A DNA stretch of 64,000 bases from Albidovulum sp. bin36 (GTDB lineage: Bacteria; Pseudomonadota; Alphaproteobacteria; Rhodobacterales; Rhodobacteraceae): assembly GCA_002238565.1 (NCBI GenBank), contig MPMP01000002.1, positions 1-64,000 on the forward strand, read 5' to 3'. Numbering within the stretch: the stretch's first letter is position 1; each line of letters begins with the position of its first letter. Below are positions 7,517 through 16,979 of this stretch, in pieces. The notes under the pieces are model-generated. The model was not told the DNA's origin and did not search any database. It saw only the letters and a program-made list of their open reading frames with translations. A program made the translations under genes and the position numbers.

Positions 7517-8803
7517 CTAGCATTCACGCGGCTCTATGTTGTTTTCCGCGGCATATTTTTCCGCGTCCTCCAGGACGAGCCTGTTGATCAGCTCCTTGTC
7601 CGACTGGATGAGGTCGGAAACCAGCTTCCATTCCTTTGCGTGAGCGTCCCACTGCTGGATCCACGCCTTGCCGTCTCCGCCATGATTCTCGCAGCTTACC
7701 GCGAATGGAGGGCCAAAGTTGGGAAATCCATTTGCCGCCATCTTTTCTTCGGTAATCACCAGGTTTTCGAGGCCGTCGCGCATCATCGCGGGAGTGATAT
7801 CCGCGACTCCGTGGATTTCCTGAGCCGTCTTGATTGCTTCGGCGGTTAACATGGCGCCATACGCTCCACGGTTGTATAAAACCGTGCCGGAATGCTCGCC
7901 CGTGCCCGATGCCAGGCCTTTATCAAAGACATGCTTTTGCAAATCGTCAAATATAGGGGCATCCGTGCCGGGACGATGCAGTGCCAAAGCCTTGTAGCCA
8001 TGAGCTCTTTCGCCCGCCGGAAGAACGTCGTTTTCCGATCCCGACCACCAGATTCCGATGAAATTTTCCAGCGGGAACCGAATATTGGCCGCCTCCTGTA
8101 CTGCAACCGCATTCATGATTCCCCAACCCCACATCAAAATATAGTCGGGCTTCTTTCTGCGAATATCGAGCCACTGGGATTTCTGCTCCTGACTTGAAGC
8201 GAAATCGATTGGAACAAAGTCCACTTCAAATCCGTGAATTTTGGCTAGCTCCTCAAGCGTCGGAATTGGCTCCCTTCCGTAGGCGGCGTTGAGATGGACC
8301 AAAGTAACTTTCTTGCCGGCTATGTCGCCTCCGTTGAGATCGAGAATGTGCTTGATCGCGATGGATGCGCCGTCCCAGTAATGGGCCGGAAAATTGAATA
8401 CCCAAGGGAAGTATCTGCCGTTGGCAGCAGCTGTCCGCCCATAGCCCGAGGACAAGATCGGTATGCCCTCCGCCGTACCCTTGGGTATTAGCTGGTAGGT
8501 TATCCCGGTCGACAGAGGCTGATAAACTAGGCTCCCCTGGCCCTTTGTCGACTCGTAGCATTCGACTCCCTTTTGAGTATTGTACGCGGTTTCGCAATCG
8601 ATAACCTGGACCCTGACCCCGCCGATTCCTCCGTCTCGCTCGTTAAGCAATGTCATGTAGTCGTGGAAGCCGTCTCCCGTCGGGATTCCGCCGGGCGAGA
8701 ACGGCCCTGTTCTGTAGCCCAGCCAAGGAATCACAAGGTCGGCGTGCGCAACGGGCGCCGCAAGCGCGCAAATCAAGGCCGCCGCCGTAGCTTTAAGTTT
8801 CAT
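7517..8803 (-). CDS. LivK-type periplasmic substrate-binding protein
   Basis: 428 residues with signal peptide MKLKATAAALICALAAPVAHA and a GGAGGATT ribosome site. The body is a type I periplasmic-binding fold (GIGGVRVQVIDCETAYNTQK, LVYQPLSTGITYQLI, VTLVHLNAAYGREPIPTLEE). This longer form is typical of binding proteins found with PaaK- and acyl-CoA-ligase-linked liv operons rather than of leucine-binding LivK (~370). It contains several cysteines (CETAYN, CYEST, VSCENH, final C), suggesting periplasmic disulfides. It should be the specificity component of the importer encoded around it. Confidence 0.88.
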   Translation of the reverse strand: MKLKATAAALICALAAPVAHADLVIPWLGYRTGPFSPGGIPTGDGFHDYMTLLNERDGGIGGVRVQVIDCETAYNTQKGVECYESTKGQGSLVYQPLSTGITYQLIPKGTAEGIPILSSGYGRTAAANGRYFPWVFNFPAHYWDGASIAIKHILDLNGGDIAGKKVTLVHLNAAYGREPIPTLEELAKIHGFEVDFVPIDFASSQEQKSQWLDIRRKKPDYILMWGWGIMNAVAVQEAANIRFPLENFIGIWWSGSENDVLPAGERAHGYKALALHRPGTDAPIFDDLQKHVFDKGLASGTGEHSGTVLYNRGAYGAMLTAEAIKTAQEIHGVADITPAMMRDGLENLVITEEKMAANGFPNFGPPFAVSCENHGGDGKAWIQQWDAHAKEWKLVSDLIQSDKELINRLVLEDAEKYAAENNIEPREC

Positions 8804-8878
8804 TATTAAATCCTCCGTTGGTATCGGTAGCGTCTCGCAGGATAGCCTTGATGCCGCGCTTAAGCTAGTAAAAAGTGT

Positions 8879-9955
8879 TCAGTGCGGGAACGGCCACAGC
8901 CGAAGCTTTTCCTTGAAAAGCCTGGCAAGATGGGCAAGACCGTGCGGCTCGACAATGAGAAAGAATATGATCAGGGCTCCGACGATTATGAATTCCGAAT
9001 TCGTCGCGATATCGGTCGGCCAAGATAGTTTTCCGACAAGCAAGTTCTTCAGCAAGACCGGCAGGAGGACGATAAACGCGGCTCCCGCGAACGATCCGAA
9101 AATCGATCCGAGCCCGCCGATGATAACCATGAAAAGAACTAGAAAAGATTGATTGATCCCGAAGGCTTCCGACGCCTCCACCGCTCCCAGGTAAACGCTG
9201 AAAAATAGCGCGCCTGCGATTCCGACGAAAAAAGATGAAACGGCGAAAGCCTGCAATTTCGCCTTCAGCGGATTCACGCCGATAATCTCGGCGGCGATAT
9301 CCATATCCCGGATCGCCATCCAGCTGCGTCCCACGGACCCCCGGGTCAAGTTTCTGGCCAGCCAAGCGAGAGCGAATGCGAAGGCCAGGCAAATCAAGTA
9401 TTTTGCCCAGGGCTCGGTATAGGGCCCAGTAACGGGAAATCCCAAAACGGTTCTTTCCGGCACCGTGATTTGGCCGGATGCCGAATAATTGTAGAACCAG
9501 GGGAAGCTATTGAACAGCCAGACTAGAAAAAATTGCGCCGCCAGGGTCGCGACGGCCAAGTAGAAGCCTTTAATTCTAAGGGAGGGAAGGCCGAAAATAA
9601 TTCCGACGCCCGCGGTTATCGCGCCCGAAAGGACAATGCAGAATATGATGTTCAGATCCGGGAATGCCGTCATTAGCTTGTAGCAGCCATAAGCTCCAAC
9701 CGCCATGAAGCCGCCGGTGCCCAGAGAAATCTGCCCGCAATATCCCGTCAGAATATTCAAACCCAGCGCCGCGATCGACCAAACCAAGACAGGAACAAGG
9801 ACGGCATTCGCCCAGTAGTCGTTGATAACGAGCGGCACGACGACGACTAGCACCGCTAGAATCGCGTAGTAGCGATACTTGTCGAACGAAATCGGGAAGG
9901 TTTGGCTGTCGTCCGGATAGCTCGTCCGGAACTCTCCCGCTTCTCGGTACAGCAT
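8879..9955 (-). CDS. livM: LivM-type ABC transporter permease
   Basis: 358 residues, ATG at 9955, three bases after the livH stop. Many membrane segments are visible (YYAILAVLVVVVPLV, ILTGYCGQISLGTGGFMAVG, FALAWLARNL, LVLFMVIIGGLGSIFGSF, IIVGALIIFFLIVEPHGL). GQISLGTGGFMAVGAYG and the GGLGSIFG loop are LivM hallmarks. It forms the channel with LivH in the inner membrane. The C-terminus is close to the usual length. Confidence 0.93.
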   Translation of the reverse strand: MLYREAGEFRTSYPDDSQTFPISFDKYRYYAILAVLVVVVPLVINDYWANAVLVPVLVWSIAALGLNILTGYCGQISLGTGGFMAVGAYGCYKLMTAFPDLNIIFCIVLSGAITAGVGIIFGLPSLRIKGFYLAVATLAAQFFLVWLFNSFPWFYNYSASGQITVPERTVLGFPVTGPYTEPWAKYLICLAFAFALAWLARNLTRGSVGRSWMAIRDMDIAAEIIGVNPLKAKLQAFAVSSFFVGIAGALFFSVYLGAVEASEAFGINQSFLVLFMVIIGGLGSIFGSFAGAAFIVLLPVLLKNLLVGKLSWPTDIATNSEFIIVGALIIFFLIVEPHGLAHLARLFKEKLRLWPFPH

Positions 9956-9958
9956 CGT

Positions 9959-10945
9959 TCAGACCCTCTCGATGATTTTTTCGCCGAACAAGCCTTGCGG
10001 GCGAAAGACCAGAAACACCAGCGCGAGCACGTAGGCGAACCAATTCTCGGTCGCGCCTCCAATGACGGGATTCATGAAGAAGTCGAAAAGTTTTTCGCCG
10101 ACGCCGATAATGATCCCGCCGAGAATCGCTCCGGGTATCGACGTGAATCCGCCGAGCATCAATACCGGAAGAGCCTTGAGCGCGATGAGGGACAGCGAAA
10201 ACTGAACGCCGGATTTCGCTCCCCACATGATGCCGGCCGCCAGGCCCACTATTCCCGCGATCGACCAGATCACGACCCAGATATAGCGAAGCGAAATTCC
10301 GACCGACAGGGCGGCCTGATGGTCGTCGGCGACGGCTCGAAGCGCGCGGCCGATCTTCGAATACTGGAAAAACAGAACCAGCGACAGCACCAGAACCGCT
10401 GCGACGCAGGCGGCTGCGACATCAAGCCTGTCGATAAAGAACCCGTATCCGAAATGATCGTATGTGACGCGTTCGACGGTATCGGAAATTCCGACGGGAA
10501 GCGGGAGATCTATGGCCTTGATTTCCCCGCCCCACATCAGCTCCCCGAATCCTTCAAGGAAATACGCAAGGCCGATGGTGGCCATGAACAGGATCACCGG
10601 CTCCTGGTTGATCAGGAATTTTAGAATGAATTTTTCCACGGCCATTGCAAGGACGACCATGACGACCGCCGACAACGCGATCGCGGCGACAGCCGGCAAG
10701 TTCCAGCCGAAATTGTAGATGTGGGTGCCGAAAATCGCATTTATAAGGTGCGCGAAAGGAACCTGCCCCGACTGCAGTCCGACGAGAGTCAGAGCGGCGA
10801 AGAGGACCATGATCCCCTGAGCGTAGTTGAATACTCCGGAGGCTTTGAAAATAAGCACGAATCCGAGGGCGACAAGCGAATACAGAATGCCTGTCATCAG
10901 CCCGTTGAGCGAAACTTCGATTGCATACAGCAGCTGTTCGATCAA
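9959..10945 (-). CDS. livH: LivH-type ABC transporter permease
   Basis: 328 residues from a TTG at 10945, which has GAGGAG upstream; the next in-frame Met would cut the first helix. The LivH pattern is intact: LNGLMTGILYSLVALGFVLIFKASGVFNYAQG, then ALRAVADDHQAALSVGI, LKALPVLMLGGFTSIPGAILGG at the coupling loop, and VLALVFLVFRPQGLFGEKI at the end. It lies 11 bases downstream of livG. It forms the inner-membrane pore with LivM. Confidence 0.93.
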   Translation of the reverse strand: MIEQLLYAIEVSLNGLMTGILYSLVALGFVLIFKASGVFNYAQGIMVLFAALTLVGLQSGQVPFAHLINAIFGTHIYNFGWNLPAVAAIALSAVVMVVLAMAVEKFILKFLINQEPVILFMATIGLAYFLEGFGELMWGGEIKAIDLPLPVGISDTVERVTYDHFGYGFFIDRLDVAAACVAAVLVLSLVLFFQYSKIGRALRAVADDHQAALSVGISLRYIWVVIWSIAGIVGLAAGIMWGAKSGVQFSLSLIALKALPVLMLGGFTSIPGAILGGIIIGVGEKLFDFFMNPVIGGATENWFAYVLALVFLVFRPQGLFGEKIIERV

Positions 10946-10956
10946 TGCGAGGCTCC

Positions 10957-11769
10957 TCAGTGCGGAACGCCGAGATAGGCGTCGATGACATCCTGGTTCT
11001 TCCGGATTTCCCCGGGCTTGCCGTCGCCGATTTTCTTTCCGTAGTCCATCACCACGATTCTATCCGAAATGTCCATCACGACTCCCATATCGTGCTCGAT
11101 AAGGGCGATCGTCGTTCCGAATTCGTCGTTGACGTCCAGAATAAAGCGGCTCATGTCCTCCTTTTCCTCGACGTTCATGCCGGCCATGGGCTCGTCGAGA
11201 AGCAGCAACCTCGGCTCCGCAGCCAGCGCGCGGCCCAGCTCCACGCGCTTTTGCAGCCCGTAGGGCAACGTGCCGACGGGAACCTTCCTAATCGCCTGAA
11301 TGCCGAGGAAGTCGATGATTTCCTCCGCTTTTTCGCGATGCGCGGATTCTTCGCGCTCCGCCGATCCCCACCACAGGGCCTGCGCGGCGAATGACGATTT
11401 CATGAGCGTCATTCTGCCTGTCATGATGTTGTCCAGCGTCGTCATTCTCTTGAACAGGGCGATGTTCTGGAACGTGCGGGCTATGCCCAGCGCCGCGACG
11501 CGGTGAGGCCGCATGAACGGCCGCACCTCTCCGCGGAACAGGATATTCCCCTCCTGCGGATGATAGAATCCCGAGATGACGTTGAGCATGGAGGACTTTC
11601 CGGCGCCGTTCGGACCGATTATCGCCCTGATCTCCCCTTCCCGGATATCGAACGACACATCCGAGATTGCGAGGACTCCTCCGAATCGCAGCGTAATTCC
11701 CCTGAGTTCCATCAAGGGAGGCTTCGACTCGCCCATCGAAGCTCTTTCGCTGCCGGCCACGTCGCCCAT
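10957..11769 (-). CDS. livG: LivG-type ABC transporter ATP-binding protein
   Basis: 270 residues, ATG at 11769; a second ATG (MGESKPPLMEL) 33 bases in is possible. Walker A GPNGAGKSSMLN, the LivG-type signature LPYGLQKRVELGRAL, Walker B LLLLDEPMAGM, and the typical DFGTTIALIEHDMGVVMDIS. It ends with the DAYLGVPH tail seen in LivG proteins. It energises the importer with LivF. The acyl-CoA synthetase stop lies 39 bases upstream in the same operon. Confidence 0.93.
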   Translation of the reverse strand: MGDVAGSERASMGESKPPLMELRGITLRFGGVLAISDVSFDIREGEIRAIIGPNGAGKSSMLNVISGFYHPQEGNILFRGEVRPFMRPHRVAALGIARTFQNIALFKRMTTLDNIMTGRMTLMKSSFAAQALWWGSAEREESAHREKAEEIIDFLGIQAIRKVPVGTLPYGLQKRVELGRALAAEPRLLLLDEPMAGMNVEEKEDMSRFILDVNDEFGTTIALIEHDMGVVMDISDRIVVMDYGKKIGDGKPGEIRKNQDVIDAYLGVPH

Positions 11770-11808
11770 TCGGCTCGCTCCGCTCCTGTTCTTTTGTCCG
11801 GCGCGCCG

Positions 11809-13782
11809 TCAGGCCGCCATTTCCAAATGCGCTCCGGGCGCGCGGACGTCGCAAATTCTCAAAGTCGCGGCAATGCTTCCCTTGCGGCCGTCCTCGTAGG
11901 TTACTTCCGATTCCAAATAAACTTCGCTCTTGCCGCCGTAAAACGCGTCGACGATCTCCGAATACTTGTCTTCGATAGCGTTTCTCCTGACTTTTCTGGT
12001 GCGAGTCAATTCGCCGTCGTCGGCATCGAGCTCCTTGTGGAGAATGACGAATCGCCTGATCGCGCAACCCGCCAGCTGTTCATCCGACGAGAGGCTTTCG
12101 TTCACGCGCTCCACATTCGCGAGTATCATATCGTAGACCTGAGGATGCTGCGCGAGCTCCTGGTAGGATGCGTAGGCGATATTGTTTCGCTCGGCCCAAT
12201 TCCCGACGGCGGCGAGGTCGATGTTGACGACGGCGGTGCAGAATGGCCGTTCGTTGCCGAATACTACGGCTTCCAGTACGTTCGGGAAGAACTTTAGCTT
12301 GTTTTCCACGAATTTCGGCGCGAACAGGCCGCCATTCGCCGTCTTTCCGACATCTTTCGCCCGGTCGATTATGCGGAGATGGCCGGTTTCGGATTCAATG
12401 TAGCCGGCATCGCCGGTCGCGACCCACCCCTCGGCATCCTTCGTCGAATCGGTCGACTCGGGATTCTTGTAGTACTCCGCGAACGCGCCCGGCGACCTGA
12501 AGTAGACCTCGCCCCTGTCGTCGATTCGAATTTCGACGCCGGGGCTCGGCACGCCGACGGTTTCCGAATGCACTTCTCCGTCGGGCTGCTGGGTAATGAA
12601 GACCGACGCTTCGGTTTGCCCGTAAAGCTGCTTCAGGTTTATGCCTATCGAGCGATAGAAATCGAAAATCTCCGGGCCGATGGCCTCGCCCGCCGTATAG
12701 CCGACGCGAATGTTCGTGAAGCCCAGCACGTTGCGCAGCGGGCCGTAGACGCAAATGTCGCCGATCCGGTAGAGCAGCCGGTCCGCGGCCGACAGGCGCT
12801 TGCCCGAAAGCCGCGCCGGCCCGCATTTGGCGGCATGATCCATGAAGAACTTGAACATGGCGCGCTTTATCGCGCTTGCGTCCTCCATTCTGATCATCAC
12901 CGAAGTAAGGATGGATTCGAAAATCCTAGGCGGCGCGAAGTAATAGGTCGGGCCGATTTCCTTCAAATCCGTCATCATCGTATCGGCCGATTCCGGGCAG
13001 TTCACGCAGAACCCGCACCAATAGGCTTGCCCTAGAGAGAATATGAAGTCTCCAACCCACGCCATCGGCAAGTAAGCCAACACGGAATCGGTTCTGCGAA
13101 GCGAATCGAACTCCGAGGAGGAGCGCGAGGATTCGACAATATTCCGGTGCGATAGGACAACGCCTTTCGGCCTTCCCGTCGTTCCCGACGTATACAGCAT
13201 GACGCATGTAGAGTCGCTATTGACCAGGCTTCTTCTACGCTCCAGTTCCGGGCGAAGCCTCTGCATTTCGGCTTGTCCCCGCCTCTGAATATCTCCGAGG
13301 CTCGCGATTTTCGAATGATCGTAGTTGCGCAGGCCCCGAGGGTCCAGGTAGGCGATATGCCGGATCGAAGGCAGGGACTCCTTCAATTCCAATACCTTGT
13401 CCACCTGCTCCTGGTCGCCCGCGACGACGTATCGGGCGCCGCAATGATCCAGCGCGTAAGCCATTTCGGATGCGACGGCATCCTGATAAAGCGGAACCGG
13501 CACTGCGCCGATCATCTGCGCGGCAACCATGGACCAGTACAGATGAGGCCGATTTCGGCCGATCACTGCGACATGGTCGCCCTCTTCGACGCCGAGGCGC
13601 AAAAATCCTAGCGCCAGATCTTCTGTTTCCTGCTTGACCTCGCTCCAGGTCCAGCTTTGCCAGATGCCGTATTCCTTTTCCCGGTTCGCGGTCGCGCTTC
13701 CGAATTCCCTCGCATTGCGCGAGAGCAAGTCCGGGATCGTCAGCGAATCACTCGACATGGCGTTTTCCGGGGTCGGCGACAT
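11809..13782 (-). CDS. AMP-dependent acyl-CoA synthetase, long-chain type (657 aa)
   Basis: ATG 13782 or 13758. The AMP-binding motif MLYTSGTTGRPKGVVLSHRN is perfect. Further signatures are YLPMAWVGDFIFSL, LKQLYGQTEAS, GEVYFRSPG, GWVATGDAGYIE and IIDRAKDVGKTANGG. This is the long-chain fatty-acyl-CoA synthetase subgroup, which activates a carboxylate to acyl-AMP and then acyl-CoA. Members of this size sit beside liv operons in many alphaproteobacteria in my recollection. The second CoA ligase at the far end of the operon implies two acids or two steps. It begins 60 bases after the FDH-type gene. Confidence 0.9.
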   Translation of the reverse strand: MSPTPENAMSSDSLTIPDLLSRNAREFGSATANREKEYGIWQSWTWSEVKQETEDLALGFLRLGVEEGDHVAVIGRNRPHLYWSMVAAQMIGAVPVPLYQDAVASEMAYALDHCGARYVVAGDQEQVDKVLELKESLPSIRHIAYLDPRGLRNYDHSKIASLGDIQRRGQAEMQRLRPELERRRSLVNSDSTCVMLYTSGTTGRPKGVVLSHRNIVESSRSSSEFDSLRRTDSVLAYLPMAWVGDFIFSLGQAYWCGFCVNCPESADTMMTDLKEIGPTYYFAPPRIFESILTSVMIRMEDASAIKRAMFKFFMDHAAKCGPARLSGKRLSAADRLLYRIGDICVYGPLRNVLGFTNIRVGYTAGEAIGPEIFDFYRSIGINLKQLYGQTEASVFITQQPDGEVHSETVGVPSPGVEIRIDDRGEVYFRSPGAFAEYYKNPESTDSTKDAEGWVATGDAGYIESETGHLRIIDRAKDVGKTANGGLFAPKFVENKLKFFPNVLEAVVFGNERPFCTAVVNIDLAAVGNWAERNNIAYASYQELAQHPQVYDMILANVERVNESLSSDEQLAGCAIRRFVILHKELDADDGELTRTRKVRRNAIEDKYSEIVDAFYGGKSEVYLESEVTYEDGRKGSIAATLRICDVRAPGAHLEMAA

Positions 13783-13842
13783 CCGCTTGCGGCTTCGACC
13801 GTATACGCCGGCCCCGACCCGGCGCTGTGGGATAGCGCAATG

Positions 13843-16623
13843 TCACGCACGCACTTCGGCTTGCTGAACTTTTTCAACTTTCACCGCCGCGAATTTGAAC
13901 TCGGGAATCTTTCCGTATGGGTCCAGCGCCGGATTCGTCAGGACGTTCGCGGCGGCCTCGACATACGCAAACGGCACGAAAACGATGTTTTCGGCAATGC
14001 CTCTGTCCGCGCGCGCTTTGATTTCGATCGCTCCTCGCCGCGTCGTCAGCCTGATCGCATCCCCCGCCTCGACTCCGATATTGCGAAGCGTTTTCGGATT
14101 CAAGGAGCACACGGCTTCCGGCTCGACGGCATCGAGTACCGCCGAGCGGCGCGTCATGGATCCGGTGTGCCAGTGTTCAAGCTGGCGCCCCGTGGTCAGT
14201 ATCATCGGAAATTCCTCGCTCGGCCGTTCGGCGGGCGGAACGATGTGCGCGGGCGTGAACTTGCCCTTTCCGCCGGCTCTCGGGAACCCCGATTCGAAAA
14301 CGACCGGCTGGCCGGGGTCGTCCGCCGACAGGCTGGGATAGATGACGGAACTTTCGCTATCGAGCCTGTCCCAGGTGATGTTGTCGAGCGAATTCATCGA
14401 AAGCTTCATTTCTTCGAAAACTTCCTTCGGATGCTCGTATCGCCAAGGCAATCCGAGACGCTTCGCGACTTCGGTCGTTATCCACCAGTCTTCCCTCGCC
14501 ATGCCGGGCGGCGGAACGGCGGGGCGCCCCATTTGGACCTGGCGGTTGGTATTCGTCACTGTGCCGGTTTTTTCCGCGAATGCCGAAGCGGGAAGCACGA
14601 CATCGGCGAAGCCGGCGGTTTCGGTCAGGAAAATATCCTGCACGACGAGATGGTCGAGCATGGCGAGGGCGTCTCGCGCGTGCTCGACATCGGGGTCGGA
14701 CATCGCGGGGTTTTCGCCGAGGACGTACATGCCCTTGACCGAGCCGGCATGGACCGCGTCCATGATTTCCACGACGGTCAGCCCCGGCTGCGAGGAAATG
14801 CCATTCGAGTTCCATATGCCGGCGAACTTCGAGCGGACCGCATCGCTCTCGACGCTTTGGTAGTCCGGGAGAAACATCGGAATGAGCCCGGCGTCGGAAG
14901 CCCCCTGAACATTATTCTGCCCGCGAAGCGGATGCAGGCCGGTTCCCGGACGCCCCACCTGGCCGCACATAAGCGCCAGGCTGATCAGGCATCTGGAATT
15001 GTCGGTTCCGTGCACGTGCTGGGAAATTCCCATGCCCCAGAAAATCATCGACGCCCGGGAACTCGCGAATACGCGGGCGGCCTCGCGCAGAGACTCCGCG
15101 GGGATGCCGCAAACTTCAGACATTTTTTCCGGCTTGAACGCCTGCAGGTGGGCCTTCTCGACCTCCCAGTTCTCGGTGTAGGTCTCGACGTACTGCCGGT
15201 CGAAGAGGCCTTCCTCGACAATCGAGCACATGATCGCATTGAGCATCGCCACGTCGGTTCCCGGACGGAACTGGAGCATGTGCGTCGCGTGCCGGGCGAG
15301 CTCGCTCCTTCGAGGATCCATCACGATAAGCTTGCCGCCGCGTTTGGCGAACTGCTTGAAATATGTCGCGGCGACCGGGTGGTTTTCGATAGGATTGGCG
15401 CCGATGACGATCGCCGCCTCCGCATTGACGATTTCGTTGAAGGTCGCGCTTACGGCTCCCGAGCCTACGTTTTCAAGAAGCGCCGCAACCGAGGACGCGT
15501 GGCAGAGACGCGTGCAGTGATCCACATTGTTGTGGCCGAATCCCTGCCTGATCAGCTTTTGGAACAGGTACGCCTCCTCATTCGTGCATTTGGCCGACCC
15601 GAATCCGGCGACCGACGCGCCGCCGGCGTCCTTGCGCAGCCTTCCCAGCCCGGCCGCCGCCGCATCGAGCGCCTCGTCCCAGGTCGCCTCCCTAAAATGC
15701 GTCCACGGATTGGCCGGGTCCGCATTCAATCCCTTTGGAGGCGCATCCGCTCTTCGTATCATCGGCTTCAGCAGCCGGTGCGGATGATAGACATAGTCGA
15801 AGCCGAATCGCCCCTTTACGCACAGCCGCTGCTCATTCGAATATCCGTCGGCGCCGTTTACGTAGAGGATTCTATCGTCTTTGATCTTCAGGTCGATCTG
15901 GCAGCCGACCCCGCAAAACGGGCATATGCTCTTGACCTCCCGGTCCGCGGATTCGCTGTCGCCGCAATTGTTTTCGTCCATAACCGACGCCGGCATCAGC
16001 GCCCCGGTCGGGCAAGCCTGCACGCACTCCCCGCATGCAACGCACGTCGAGGCGCCCATGGGGTCTTTGAAATCGAAAGCGATCTCCGAATCTCGGCCGC
16101 GTCCGGACATGCCGATGACATCGTTGACCTGCACTTCCCGGCAGGCCCTCACGCAAAGATTGCAGTGAATGCACGCATCCAAATTTACGCGCATCGCCGG
16201 ATGAGTCGCATCCGATTCCGGCAAATTCGCTTTCCCGATCGACGGGAAGCGGCTGCTCGCCAGCCCGGCGGCGCCCGCGGTCTTCCAAAGCCTCGAAGAC
16301 CGGTCTCTCGCAAGGCTTCGATCGGGCTGGTCGGCCAAAAGCAGTTCAACGACCAGGCTTCTCGATTTCTCGGCGCGTCGGCTGCTCGCCTTGACCACCA
16401 TTCCGTCGGCGGGCTTCCTTATGCAGGATGCGGCCAGCGTCCGCTCGCCTTCGATTTCAACCATGCAGGCTCGGCAATTGCCGTCCGGCCGGTACCCGGG
16501 ATCGTCGGAATGACATAAATGAGGAATGTCCACGCCTAGTTTTCTCGCCGCCTGCCAAATGGTTTCCCCGGGCTCGGCGCAAGCCTTCCTTCCATCCAGC
16601 TCGAATTCTATTTTCCGGGACAA
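13843..16623 (-). CDS. Formate dehydrogenase alpha-type molybdopterin oxidoreductase (FdsA-like)
   Basis: I place the start at TTG 16623 (926 aa), because GAGGAG lies six bases upstream; the ORF track adds 17 residues. In order: an N-terminal 2Fe-2S ferredoxin domain (HLCHSDDPGYRPDGNCRAC), NuoG-like 4Fe-4S clusters (CIHCNLCVRAC, CVACGECVQACP), the 4Fe-4S of the catalytic domain (CPFCGVGC), a cysteine-type active site HCTRLCHASSV with no selenocysteine, and a molydopterin-guanine-binding C-terminus. This matches the alpha subunit of NAD-linked formate dehydrogenases. The beta and gamma diaphorase subunits and the FdhD sulfurase are absent here. Its position at the head of the liv/CoA-ligase operon is unusual, so another substrate is possible. 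Confidence 0.85.
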   Translation of the reverse strand: MSRKIEFELDGRKACAEPGETIWQAARKLGVDIPHLCHSDDPGYRPDGNCRACMVEIEGERTLAASCIRKPADGMVVKASSRRAEKSRSLVVELLLADQPDRSLARDRSSRLWKTAGAAGLASSRFPSIGKANLPESDATHPAMRVNLDACIHCNLCVRACREVQVNDVIGMSGRGRDSEIAFDFKDPMGASTCVACGECVQACPTGALMPASVMDENNCGDSESADREVKSICPFCGVGCQIDLKIKDDRILYVNGADGYSNEQRLCVKGRFGFDYVYHPHRLLKPMIRRADAPPKGLNADPANPWTHFREATWDEALDAAAAGLGRLRKDAGGASVAGFGSAKCTNEEAYLFQKLIRQGFGHNNVDHCTRLCHASSVAALLENVGSGAVSATFNEIVNAEAAIVIGANPIENHPVAATYFKQFAKRGGKLIVMDPRRSELARHATHMLQFRPGTDVAMLNAIMCSIVEEGLFDRQYVETYTENWEVEKAHLQAFKPEKMSEVCGIPAESLREAARVFASSRASMIFWGMGISQHVHGTDNSRCLISLALMCGQVGRPGTGLHPLRGQNNVQGASDAGLIPMFLPDYQSVESDAVRSKFAGIWNSNGISSQPGLTVVEIMDAVHAGSVKGMYVLGENPAMSDPDVEHARDALAMLDHLVVQDIFLTETAGFADVVLPASAFAEKTGTVTNTNRQVQMGRPAVPPPGMAREDWWITTEVAKRLGLPWRYEHPKEVFEEMKLSMNSLDNITWDRLDSESSVIYPSLSADDPGQPVVFESGFPRAGGKGKFTPAHIVPPAERPSEEFPMILTTGRQLEHWHTGSMTRRSAVLDAVEPEAVCSLNPKTLRNIGVEAGDAIRLTTRRGAIEIKARADRGIAENIVFVPFAYVEAAANVLTNPALDPYGKIPEFKFAAVKVEKVQQAEVRA

Positions 16624-16979
16624 TTCAAACTCCTCGAATCGCTTTCCGCCAGGTTGGAGGCATCCCCGATGCAATTTCGAAAAATGCTTCAGCGCCCGAG
16701 TGTAGCAATGTCGATTGCGCTAGTCCATGCCAAAAATTCGTTCGATCTGCGCAGTTACGCCATTCCCGCGCATCCCGTCCGCGCAGGCGCCGCGTACTGG
16801 CGGTACGCGTCCCGAGCGGCTATATTTCAGTTTAGGAACATCGCAGGCGGCGATTGAGCGGCGAGACGGCGCGGGGCTCCGCCCGGCCTCTATTCCCGCG
16901 GCAGGAACCGCTCGAAAAATTACTGCGAAGGCGGCCTCGAATATGGCGCAGCCGGTGCGAATTCGGTAGGAATCGAAGC
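16624..16979. other. Divergent intergenic region, FDH-type gene and mutL
   Basis: About 355 bases carrying the promoters of two divergent units. I could not pick out convincing -35/-10 pairs. The ORF-track extension of mutL back to 16854 runs through this region and has no ribosome site or conserved residues. Nothing else is seen. Confidence 0.5.

Noticed and set aside
13657-16518. 953-codon plus-strand ORF
   Set aside because: It lies exactly opposite the FDH-type gene, has Arg/His/Asp-rich random composition and no domain. It is a shadow of the GC-biased codon use of the real gene.
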